DNA of 64,000 nt from JASJAR01 sp038530285. GTDB lineage: Bacteria > Pseudomonadota > Alphaproteobacteria > Rhodobacterales > Rhodobacteraceae. The notes beneath the pieces were generated by a model. It did no database searches, was not told the DNA's origin, and saw nothing but the letters and a program-made list of their open reading frames with translations. Location: positions 124,001 through 188,000 of the forward strand of contig JBCBCY010000005.1 in NCBI GenBank assembly GCA_038530285.1. Reading direction: 5' to 3'. Made by a program: the position numbers and the translations under genes. Shown piece after piece: positions 42,984-51,212 of the stretch (positions within the stretch are counted from its first letter, which is position 1; each line of letters starts with the position of its first letter).

Positions 42984-43796
42984 ATGGGGGTGGATGTGCA
43001 AGACACGGTTCTGGACAGGTTTGATCGGGTCGAAGACCTCAGGGCGGCGATCCGTGCGGGGCGGTTTCTGGGCCAAACGGCCGGTCACGCGCCGGGAAAA
43101 CTACAGGCCAACCTGGCGATCCTGCCGGCCGCCTTTGCCGGTGATTTCGAAGCCTATGCGCGGGCCAATCCACGCGCCTGCCCGCTGGTCGGGATGGGCG
43201 CGCCGGGCGATCCGGTCCTGGCGGACCTCGGCGCAATCGACATCCGCTCAGACGTGCCAAGCTACAACATTTACCGCCACGGCGTGCTGACCGAAACACG
43301 TGGCGACATATCCGAGTTGTGGCAGGACGATTTTGTCACCTTCGCGCTTGGATGTTCCTTCACGTTTGAACGTGCCCTGATCGAGGCTGGTATCCCGCTC
43401 GCGCACGTTGCCGCGAACACGACGGTGCCGATGTACCGCACCAATATCGAAACGACGCGCGTGGGCCCCTTTGGGGGCGGCATGGTGGTGTCACTTCGCT
43501 TTATCGCGCCAGAGCACGCTGATGCGGCCGCCGCGATCAGCGCTGAGTACCCTTGGGCCCACGGTGGGCCGATCCACACAGGCGCCCCCGAAGAGATCGG
43601 CATCACAGACGTGATGCGCCCCGATTGGGGTGACCCGCCCGTTGCGACGGATGGCACCGCGATGTTCTGGCCCTGTGGTGTGACCCCGCAAAACGCGCTG
43701 GCCGCGGCCAAGCCACCGATCTGTATCACCCACACGCCGGGCCGGATGCTGGTCACCGATATCGACGACACCAAGAACGCTTTTTTGAAACCGTGA
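42984..43796 (+). CDS. DUF1445 protein (D-glutamate cyclase / putative hydro-lyase family)
   Basis: A 270-residue soluble protein with DUF1445 motifs: AILPAAFAGDFEAYARANPR, DVPSYNIYRHGVLTE, FALGCSFTFERALIEAGIP, and a C-terminal ITHTPGRMLVTDI. Many bacterial members carry the label putative hydro-lyase; a vertebrate enzyme containing this domain converts D-glutamate to 5-oxo-D-proline. Followed by a TRAP transporter and a 5-oxoprolinase, a role in making or handling 5-oxoproline fits. The GTG codons just after the ATG at 42984 are alternative starts. Confidence 0.85.
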   Translation: MGVDVQDTVLDRFDRVEDLRAAIRAGRFLGQTAGHAPGKLQANLAILPAAFAGDFEAYARANPRACPLVGMGAPGDPVLADLGAIDIRSDVPSYNIYRHGVLTETRGDISELWQDDFVTFALGCSFTFERALIEAGIPLAHVAANTTVPMYRTNIETTRVGPFGGGMVVSLRFIAPEHADAAAAISAEYPWAHGGPIHTGAPEEIGITDVMRPDWGDPPVATDGTAMFWPCGVTPQNALAAAKPPICITHTPGRMLVTDIDDTKNAFLKP

Positions 43797-43815
43797 ACCC
43801 CAACAGGAGAACTCA

Positions 43816-44847
43816 ATGAAACATGTCCTTGCCACCGCAGCCCTCTGCCTTGCAGGTGCCGCCGCCGCCCAGGATGCGCCGGTCGTTGTCAAAGCCGTCG
43901 GCACCTGGGGCAGCCTGCCCAATTACGCCAATCACGAAGGCCCATTCTGGAACGAAACCATCGCGGCCGCCTCGGGCGGATCGATCATCGGCGAGATCAA
44001 ACCGCAAACCGAATTGGGCCTGTCAGGGTTTGAGATCATGCGCCTTGTCAAAAACGGTGTCTTCGATTTCGCCTTCGGATTGCCGGGCTATGTGGCGGCA
44101 GAAAACGCCATCTTCGAAGGGTCCGACCTGTCGTCGCTGATCCAGGATTTCGACACCAGCCGTGCGGTGCAAGAGGCCTACTTTCCGACGATGGAAAAGG
44201 CGTTTGAAGAGATCTACAACGCCAAACTGCTGATGCTTTACCCCTTCCCCAGCCAGGTTTTGTATTGCAACACTGAAATCGGCGGGATCGAAGATCTGGC
44301 GGGCAAGAAGATCCGCGTCTATTCCACAACGCTTGGCGATTTCGTCGAAGGTGTGGGCGGCACGTCCGTCACTGTGCCTTTCGCCGAAGTGGTGCCCGCG
44401 CTGGAAAAGGGCGTGGTGGATTGCGGCATCACCGGCACGACGTCGGCCTATAACGCCAAATGGTACCAGGTGGCATCGCACGCCTATACCCTTCGGGTCG
44501 GCTTCGGCATCGCCTTTGGCGCGATGAACCTTGATAAGTGGAACTCAATGTCTGAGGCGCAGCAGACCACGCTTCTGGCCGAAATCGACACGCTGAACGA
44601 AGCGCTTTGGTCGAACAACGCCAGTCAGGATGCGGTGGCGGTGTCCTGTCTAACCAGCACCGATTGCCCCACCGAGCCGGGCGGCATGACGCTTGTCGAA
44701 CCCGCCGAGGCCGACATCATGGCGCGCGACAAGATCGCCACCGACGTGGTGCTTGCCCGCTGGGCGGAACGCTGTGGCGCGGAATGTGCCGCCAATTGGA
44801 ACGCGACCGTGGGGCCGATCCTGGGCCTTGAAGCACCGATCGAATAA
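43816..44847 (+). CDS. TRAP transporter solute-binding protein (DctP-like)
   Basis: A 343-residue periplasmic receptor with a signal peptide (MKHVLATAALCLAGAAAA). The TRAP fold is seen in GLSGFEIMRLVKNGVFDFAF, the LAGKKIRVYSTTLGDFV segment containing the ligand-anchoring Arg, and a VVPALEKGVVDCGIT stretch. An AGGAGA precedes the ATG. Ligands of the family are mostly carboxylates; a glutamate-derived one is suggested only by its neighbours. It is the first gene of the DctPQM set. Confidence 0.92.
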   Translation: MKHVLATAALCLAGAAAAQDAPVVVKAVGTWGSLPNYANHEGPFWNETIAAASGGSIIGEIKPQTELGLSGFEIMRLVKNGVFDFAFGLPGYVAAENAIFEGSDLSSLIQDFDTSRAVQEAYFPTMEKAFEEIYNAKLLMLYPFPSQVLYCNTEIGGIEDLAGKKIRVYSTTLGDFVEGVGGTSVTVPFAEVVPALEKGVVDCGITGTTSAYNAKWYQVASHAYTLRVGFGIAFGAMNLDKWNSMSEAQQTTLLAEIDTLNEALWSNNASQDAVAVSCLTSTDCPTEPGGMTLVEPAEADIMARDKIATDVVLARWAERCGAECAANWNATVGPILGLEAPIE

Positions 44848-44902
44848 GCCCCCCTTCCCCGTCCGCCACATCGCGGGCGGGGCCCTGACAAGGACGCCTG
44901 AG

Positions 44903-45463
44903 ATGTTTTCATTCGTAAATGCCATGCACGGGTTGTCCCGCGTGCTGGTCTGGATCGGCGGTACGCTGATCCTCGGCTCTGCGGTTTTGGTCACGGTTGA
45001 GGTTTTCCTGCGCAAGGTGTTCAACATTTCGCTGGGCGGTGCCGACGAAATCTCAGGCTATGCGTTTGCGATTGCAACGACGCTGGGGTTTGCCTTTGCG
45101 TTGTTTGAGCGCGCCCATATCCGGGTCGATGCGCTGTTTGTCGTGCTGCCGCGCGCGGCCCGATTGGCGTTGTCGTTCTTTGGGTTGGCGCTGCTGGTTG
45201 GCATTGCCGCCGTGATTGGCGTGCAGGCGTTCAGCCTTGTGGGCGACACGCTGGAATTCGGGTCACGTTCTATCACGCCCCTGCGCACGCCCCTGGCCTG
45301 GCCGCAAATCCCCTGGCTGATCGGCTGGCTGTTCTTCATTTTCTGCGGGGTCGTGTTGTTTGCCGGCGCGCTTTACGCGGTTTTGACCGGCGCGCCCGAA
45401 AAGGCCGAAAAGATGATCGGCGTCAAAACGCTGGATGAGCAAATCCAGGACGAGACCGTCTGA
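44903..45463 (+). CDS. TRAP transporter small membrane subunit (DctQ)
   Basis: A 186-residue inner-membrane protein with four hydrophobic segments (about 14-36, 52-70, 90-110, 130-155), matching DctQ. The segment VFLRKVFNISLGGADEISGY after the first helix is typical. The start at 44903 is preferred to a longer frame from 44693 that overlaps dctP. Its stop and the dctM start share TGATG. Confidence 0.92.
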   Translation: MFSFVNAMHGLSRVLVWIGGTLILGSAVLVTVEVFLRKVFNISLGGADEISGYAFAIATTLGFAFALFERAHIRVDALFVVLPRAARLALSFFGLALLVGIAAVIGVQAFSLVGDTLEFGSRSITPLRTPLAWPQIPWLIGWLFFIFCGVVLFAGALYAVLTGAPEKAEKMIGVKTLDEQIQDETV

Positions 45464-46746
45464 TGCTGGCCAAAACCCTGTTCATCCTGTTGGGGCTGAT
45501 TGCCCTGGCTGTGCCCGTGGCCGCCGTGCTGGGCTGGCTGGGTCTGACGATGCAATACCTTGAAAGCCCGATGCCGTTGCACCGCGCCATTGGTGATATG
45601 GTCTGGCAGACGGGCAAGGATTTCCTGCTGGTCGCGATCCCGATGTTCATCCTTCTGGGTGAGATCCTGTTGCGGTCGGGTATTGCCGAAAGGATGTATG
45701 ACGGCATCGTCAAATGGCTGGGCTGGCTGCCGGGCGGGCTGATGCATGCCAACACCGGGTCGTGTGCGCTGTTTGCGGCCACCTCCGGTTCGTCGGTGGC
45801 AACGGCGGCGACCATCGGCACGGTGGCCATCCCCCAGATCGAGCGGCGCGGGTATAACGAGCGGTTGTTTCTGGGCACGGTGGCCGCCGGTGGCACCTTG
45901 GGCATCTTGATCCCGCCGTCAATCAATCTGATCCTTTACGGGCTTTTGACCGACACTTCGGTGCCTGAACTTTATCTTGCGGGCTTTATCCCCGGGTTCT
46001 TGCTGGCCGCGCTGTTCATGGCCACGGTTGTGGTCTTGTGCCTGGTCAAACCGGGCTGGGGCGGTGAGCCGATCACGGTGTCATGGGCCGAACGCATCGC
46101 GGCCCTGCCTGCACTGTTGCCGCCCATCGGGATTTTCCTTGTGGTGGTCGGATCGATCTATGCCGGTCTGGCCACCCCAACCGAAGCCGCCGCCCTGGGC
46201 GTGATCGCCGCCCTGGGGCTGGCCGCCGCCAATGGCACCCTGACGATCACGATGCTGCGCGACGCCATCGAGGGGACCATGCGCACCACATCGATGATCA
46301 TGTTGATCATTCTTGCGGCCATTTTTCTGAACTTTGTCTTGTCCGTCATCGGTCTCACGCAGGCGCTTGCGGATTTCGTCACCGGGCTGGGCATGACCCC
46401 GATGCAGACCATGCTGGTGATCGTCGCGGTGTTGCTGGTGATCGGCTGTTTCATGGAAACCCTGTCGATGCTTTTGACAACCGCGCCCCTGATCGCACCG
46501 ATTGTCTTTGCGCTGGGATTTGATCCGGTGTGGTTCGGCATTCTTTTGATGGTGCTGTTGGAAACCGCGCTGATCACGCCGCCCATCGGGATCAACCTTT
46601 ATGTCGTACAAGGGGTGCGCGAACGCGGCGATCTGTCCGATGTCATGATCGGCGCGGCCCCTTTTGTGGTCACCATGATCGCCATGCTCGCCCTTTTGCT
46701 GATCTTTCCCGATATCGCCTTGTGGCTGCCGGGCTTGTTTTACTAA
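45463..46746 (+). CDS. TRAP transporter large membrane subunit (DctM)
   Basis: A 427-residue inner-membrane Na+-coupled translocator with about twelve membrane segments. Family motifs: VAIPMFILLGEILLRSGIAE, CALFAATSGSSVATAATIG, GGTLGILIPPSINLILYG and a late ETALITPPIGINLYVVQG. It works with DctP and DctQ and is translationally coupled to DctQ. Confidence 0.95.
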   Translation: MLAKTLFILLGLIALAVPVAAVLGWLGLTMQYLESPMPLHRAIGDMVWQTGKDFLLVAIPMFILLGEILLRSGIAERMYDGIVKWLGWLPGGLMHANTGSCALFAATSGSSVATAATIGTVAIPQIERRGYNERLFLGTVAAGGTLGILIPPSINLILYGLLTDTSVPELYLAGFIPGFLLAALFMATVVVLCLVKPGWGGEPITVSWAERIAALPALLPPIGIFLVVVGSIYAGLATPTEAAALGVIAALGLAAANGTLTITMLRDAIEGTMRTTSMIMLIILAAIFLNFVLSVIGLTQALADFVTGLGMTPMQTMLVIVAVLLVIGCFMETLSMLLTTAPLIAPIVFALGFDPVWFGILLMVLLETALITPPIGINLYVVQGVRERGDLSDVMIGAAPFVVTMIAMLALLLIFPDIALWLPGLFY

Positions 46747-46804
46747 TCGACCCCAAACCTTGCGAATGACAGCGCGGCCCCCCGCGCGACAGGAGACCTG
46801 ACAC

Positions 46805-49800
46805 ATGTGGCAATTCTGGGTGGATCGCGGCGGCACCTTCACCGATATCGTCGGGCGGCGCCCCGATGGCGGGCCCGATGGTGGCTTCGTGACGACCAAG
46901 GTGTTGTCGGAAAACCCAGAGCAGTACCGCGACGCGGCCGTCCACGGCATCCGCCAGCTTTTGGGTCTTTCGCCGGGCGCGCCGATCGAACCTGGCACCA
47001 TCGAAGCGGTGAAGATGGGAACGACCGTGGCGACCAATGCGCTTTTGGAACGCAAGGGCGACCGGACGCTTTTGCTGATCACCAAAGGCTTCGGGGATGC
47101 CTTGCGGATTGGCTACCAGGCGCGCCCGAAGCTTTTTGATCTGAAGATCGACCTGCCAGAGCTGTTGTACGAACGCGCCGTCCAAATCCCCGAACGGCTG
47201 GATGCGGACGGTCACGTGATCACCCCATTGGATGAAGACGCGGCCCGCACCGCTCTGCGCGCGGCCAGGGCCGACGGGATCGACGCGGTCGCGGTTGCCT
47301 TCATGCACGGCTATCTGAACCCCGACCATGAGACCCGGGTCGCGGCCATCGCGGCCGAAGAAGGGTTCGGACAGATCTCGGTCAGCCACCAGGTGTCGCC
47401 CCTGATGAAGCTGGTGGCGCGCGGCGATACCACGGTGGTGGATGCCTATTTGTCCCCGATCCTGCGCCGATATGTCGATCAGGTGGCCGGTGAACTGGGG
47501 GACGCGACACGGTTGATGTTCATGCAGTCCAGTGGCGGGCTGACTGATGCGCGCCTGTTCCAGGGCAAGGATGCCATCCTTTCAGGGCCCGCAGGCGGCG
47601 TGGTCGGCATGGTCAAGACCGGCGCGATTGCCGGGTTCGACAAGCTGATCGGGTTCGATATGGGCGGCACATCGACCGATGTGTGCCATTACGCGGGCAA
47701 TTTCGAACGCAGCTTTGAAACGGAAGTGGCCGGCGTGCGGATGCGCGCGCCGATGATGCATATCCACACGGTCGCGGCCGGTGGCGGGTCGATCCTGTTC
47801 TGGCGTGACGGGCGCATGCAGGTCGGCCCCGAAAGTGCCGGCGCCACCCCGGGGCCCGCCTGCTACCGCCGTGGTGGTCCGCTGACGGTCACCGATTGCA
47901 ACGTCATGCTGGGCAAGCTCAGCCCGGCGCATTTTCCGCCCGTCTTCGGCCCCAACGCCGACCAGCCCCTGGACGCCGGCGTCGTGCGCGAAAAGTTCAA
48001 GACGCTGGCCGCCGACATCGCATCGGCCACCGGCGCCGCGCCGCAGACGCCTGAAGCATTGGCCGCAGGTTTCCTGCGCATTGCGGTTGAAAACATGGCC
48101 AATGCGATCAAGAAGATCTCCGTCCAGCGCGGCTATGATGTGACCAAATACACCCTGTCATGTTTTGGCGGCGCGGGCGGCCAACATGCCTGTCTTGTGG
48201 CCGACGCTTTGGGGATGGAGCGGGTGCTTGTCCATCCGTTTGCCGGTGTCTTGTCAGCCTATGGCATGGGGTTGGCCGAAATCCGCAGCCTGAAAGAGCG
48301 CCAGTTCGAACGCCCCCTGGACGCGGTCGATGAAGTCACGGCAACCCTGGCCGAGATGACGACCCAGGCGTCCGACACCCTGATCGCGCAAGGTGTGCCA
48401 CCCGGGGAAATCCGAACCCTTGCGCGCGCCCATCTGCGCCTTGATGGCTCCCATCAGGCGCTTGAGGTCGACTTTGGACCGCGCGAAGAGCTTCTGGCGC
48501 GGTTTGATGCCGCCCACCGGGCCCGCTACGGGTTTTCTGCCGAAGGGCGCGCGGTGGTGTTCGAAGCCCTGACCGTTGAAGCCATCGGCGGGGCGGCAGA
48601 CGCGGCAGAATGCGCGGCCCCCGCGCCGGGGCATGACCCCACCCCCGTCGATCACATCGAGACCCAGATGGGGGGCACCGCGCAGACAACCCCGCTTTAC
48701 GACCGCACGTCCATGGGGCCGGGTCAACGCGTGACGGGCCCCGCCATCATCAAAGAGCCGACCGGCACCAATGTGATCGAGCCTGGCTGGGCCGGTGAAA
48801 TCAACGCCTATGGCCATTTGATCCTGACCCGCACCGTGCCGCTGCGCCGGACTGAGGCGATCGGGACCCAGGCCGACCCGGTGATGCTTGAAGTGTTCAA
48901 CAATCTGTTCATGTCCATCGCCGAACAGATGGGCGCGACACTGGCGAACACGGCCTATTCCGTGAACATCAAAGAGCGGCTCGATTTTTCTTGCGCGCTG
49001 TTTGATGAAACCGGTGGGCTGGTGGCCAATGCGCCCCATGTGCCGGTGCATCTGGGGTCGATGTCAGATGCAATCCGCACGGTGATCCGGCTGAACCCCG
49101 ATATGAAGCCCGGCGATGTCTTTGTGCTGAACGCGCCGTTCAATGGCGGCACGCATCTGCCCGATGTCACGGTCATCACCCCGGTGTTTGACGTCGCCCG
49201 ACCGATCTTTTTTGTCGCCTCACGCGGGCATCATGCCGATATCGGCGGCAAGACTCCCGGCTCCGCCCCGCCCGACAGCCGGGTGATCGAAGACGAAGGC
49301 GTCGTGATCGACAACTTCAAAATGATTGACGGCGGCCACTTCCGCGAGGCGGAGACCCGCGCGCTTCTCGCCTCGGGCACATACCCCTGCCGCAATATCG
49401 AAGACAATTTGGCCGATCTGGCCGCGCAAGTGGCCGCAAATGAAACCGGTGTGCGCGAAGTCGGGCGGATGATCGATCAGTTCGGTCTGGACGTGGTGCA
49501 ATCGTATATGGGCCATGTCCAGGACAATGCCGAAGCCTGTGTGCGCCGGGTGATCTCGGTCCTGAAGGATCGCGCGTTTGAGCTGGAACTCGACAATGGC
49601 GCGTTCATTCGCGTGGCGGTGCGGGTGGACCAGGCCGCGCGCACCGCCGAGATTGATTTCACGGGCACCGCGGACAAAAACCCCCTGAACTACAACGCAC
49701 CGCTCGCGGTGTGCTACGCGGTGGTCCTTTACGCGTTTCGCAGTCTCGTCGGCGCGCCCATTCCCCTGAACGAAGGCTGTTTTCGCCCCTTGAAGATCAT

Positions 49801-50392
49801 CGCGCCAGAAGGATCGATGATCAACGCGGCCTATCCTGCCGCCGTCATCGCCGGCAACACCGAGGTCAGCCAGTTGATGTGCAACGCGCTTTTGGGCGCA
49901 TTGGGCGCTGTGGCCGCAAGCCAGGGGACGATGAACAATTTCGTCTGGGGCAATGCGGACATCCAGAACTATGAAACCATCTGTGGCGGCACCGGCGCCG
50001 GCCCCGGGTTTGATGGCGCCTCTGCGGTGCAAAGCCATATGACCAACACCCGCTCAACCGATCCTGAAGTCCTCGAAACGCGCTTTCCCGTGCGCCTGGA
50101 AGAGGTTTCGATCCGCCGCGGCTCTGGCGGCGCAGGCGCCACGCAGGGCGGCGACGGCATCACCCGCAAGATGCGCTTTCTCGCCCCCATGACCGTGACA
50201 ACCCTGTGTTCGCACCGCCGCATCGCGCCTTTCGGGCTGGACGGCGGCGCGCCGGGTGCGGTGGGCCGCGAATGGATCGAACGGGCCGATGGCAGCAAAA
50301 CGGCGCACGACGGAAACGACCAGAACGATGTCGCCCCCGGCGATGTCTTCGTCATGCAAACCCCGGGAGGCGGCGGCTACGGTGCGCCCTGA
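46805..50392 (+). CDS. 5-Oxoprolinase-type fused hydantoinase A/B
   Basis: A 1195-residue protein joining a HyuA-like half (about 1-690; opening WVDRGGTFTDIVGRRPDGG, then KMGTTVATNALLERKG and FDMGGTSTDVCHY) to a HyuB-like half (about 700-1195; EVFNNLFMSIAEQMGATLAN, HVPVHLGSMSDAI, closing NDQNDVAPGDVFVMQTPGGG). The fused order and length match ATP-dependent 5-oxoprolinase, which opens 5-oxo-L-proline to L-glutamate; hydantoinase or acetophenone-carboxylase-like activity cannot be excluded. It follows dctM by 58 bases with an AGGAGA upstream of the ATG. Confidence 0.92.
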   Translation: MWQFWVDRGGTFTDIVGRRPDGGPDGGFVTTKVLSENPEQYRDAAVHGIRQLLGLSPGAPIEPGTIEAVKMGTTVATNALLERKGDRTLLLITKGFGDALRIGYQARPKLFDLKIDLPELLYERAVQIPERLDADGHVITPLDEDAARTALRAARADGIDAVAVAFMHGYLNPDHETRVAAIAAEEGFGQISVSHQVSPLMKLVARGDTTVVDAYLSPILRRYVDQVAGELGDATRLMFMQSSGGLTDARLFQGKDAILSGPAGGVVGMVKTGAIAGFDKLIGFDMGGTSTDVCHYAGNFERSFETEVAGVRMRAPMMHIHTVAAGGGSILFWRDGRMQVGPESAGATPGPACYRRGGPLTVTDCNVMLGKLSPAHFPPVFGPNADQPLDAGVVREKFKTLAADIASATGAAPQTPEALAAGFLRIAVENMANAIKKISVQRGYDVTKYTLSCFGGAGGQHACLVADALGMERVLVHPFAGVLSAYGMGLAEIRSLKERQFERPLDAVDEVTATLAEMTTQASDTLIAQGVPPGEIRTLARAHLRLDGSHQALEVDFGPREELLARFDAAHRARYGFSAEGRAVVFEALTVEAIGGAADAAECAAPAPGHDPTPVDHIETQMGGTAQTTPLYDRTSMGPGQRVTGPAIIKEPTGTNVIEPGWAGEINAYGHLILTRTVPLRRTEAIGTQADPVMLEVFNNLFMSIAEQMGATLANTAYSVNIKERLDFSCALFDETGGLVANAPHVPVHLGSMSDAIRTVIRLNPDMKPGDVFVLNAPFNGGTHLPDVTVITPVFDVARPIFFVASRGHHADIGGKTPGSAPPDSRVIEDEGVVIDNFKMIDGGHFREAETRALLASGTYPCRNIEDNLADLAAQVAANETGVREVGRMIDQFGLDVVQSYMGHVQDNAEACVRRVISVLKDRAFELELDNGAFIRVAVRVDQAARTAEIDFTGTADKNPLNYNAPLAVCYAVVLYAFRSLVGAPIPLNEGCFRPLKIIAPEGSMINAAYPAAVIAGNTEVSQLMCNALLGALGAVAASQGTMNNFVWGNADIQNYETICGGTGAGPGFDGASAVQSHMTNTRSTDPEVLETRFPVRLEEVSIRRGSGGAGATQGGDGITRKMRFLAPMTVTTLCSHRRIAPFGLDGGAPGAVGREWIERADGSKTAHDGNDQNDVAPGDVFVMQTPGGGGYGAP

Positions 50393-50423
50393 CCTTCTCA
50401 TTGGCCCGAAAATACCTCGGGGT

Positions 50424-50440
50424 TTGGGGCAGAGCCCCAA
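50424..50440. repeat. Intergenic stem-loop with GAAAATAC motif
   Basis: TTGGGGC-AGA-GCCCCAA is a perfect 7-base stem-loop, preceded by CCCGAAAATACCTCGGGG (50405-50422). A similar text, GGCGAAAATACGCTTGGGGG, starts at 8200 after the VWA gene. Both lie just downstream of plus-strand genes. No T-run follows this copy. Confidence 0.5.
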
Positions 50441-50489
50441 TGAAAAAACGAAATGCGCCGCGAGGCGCGCGATTGGGTCAGCGCAGCGA

Positions 50490-51140
50490 TCACCTTGGCG
50501 CCTGGTTGCCCTTTGGTCCCGTGCCCGCCAGATAGACGTCCGCCCGGCGGCTTTTGGTGACGACAAGCGTGCCATTGGGCAAATCGTTCTCGGCGGCCTT
50601 CTCGCGCGCCAAGTCCGGCGACAGACCAAAATCCAACCACCGGTCATGAAGGCGTTGTGTAAGGGTCTCTAGGTCAACATCCAGCATCACGGTCATGTCG
50701 TAATGCTGCGCTGCTGCGGCCCATGCGGGGTCATCCAGCAGCAGATAATTGCCTTCAACCACCAGAACCTCCGTGTCTGCAGGGACCGCCCGCGCGCTCG
50801 CGCGGGACAGTTCAAGCGAACGGTCAAAGACCGGAACGTAAATCACGTCGTCCGCATTGGCCGCCAGCCGCGTCACCAGGGCCGCAAAACCGCCGACATC
50901 GAACGTCCATGGGGCGCCTTTGCGCGCAAGATCGCCGCGTTCGCTCAGAATGCAATCGTCAAAGTGAAACCCGTCCATCGGCACAACGGCTGCAGATCGG
51001 CCAGCGTCGCGAAGCCCCAAAGCCAGGTCATGCGCCAGGGTCGATTTTCCGGACGCGGGCGGGCCGGCCACGGCCACCAGAACGCGTTCAGCAGGCTTTA
51101 ACCCCAGAGTCAGCCGGATCAAGGCCTGAAGGGTCATCAT
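50490..51140 (-). CDS. P-loop nucleoside/pantothenate-kinase-like protein
   Basis: A 216-residue cytoplasmic kinase of the uridine kinase/PanK/FrcK-like P-loop group. It has a Walker A GPPASGKST near residue 25, a substrate loop (VVPMDGFHFDD), a strand VLVVEGNYLLLDDPAW with the catalytic acid, and a lid with RLHDRWLDFGLS. The phosphate acceptor (nucleoside, sugar or pantothenate) is not predictable. The start at 51140 (MMTLQ) follows AAGGTCGGG; ATG at 51137 is equally good. It lies 72 bases downstream of the ABC exporter gene on the same strand. Confidence 0.85.
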   Translation of the reverse strand: MMTLQALIRLTLGLKPAERVLVAVAGPPASGKSTLAHDLALGLRDAGRSAAVVPMDGFHFDDCILSERGDLARKGAPWTFDVGGFAALVTRLAANADDVIYVPVFDRSLELSRASARAVPADTEVLVVEGNYLLLDDPAWAAAAQHYDMTVMLDVDLETLTQRLHDRWLDFGLSPDLAREKAAENDLPNGTLVVTKSRRADVYLAGTGPKGNQAPR

Positions 51141-51212
51141 CGACCCGACCTTGGCCGGACGCGCCTGTGGCCCCCGCCCTTCATCGCAGCTCATTTTTTG
51201 GCCCTGGCTGCG

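Noticed and set aside
46769..46790. GCGCGG-CCCC-CCGCGC hairpin before the 5-oxoprolinase gene as a terminator
   Set aside because: No T-run follows and the genes on both sides appear to form one operon; at most it is an RNA-processing hairpin.
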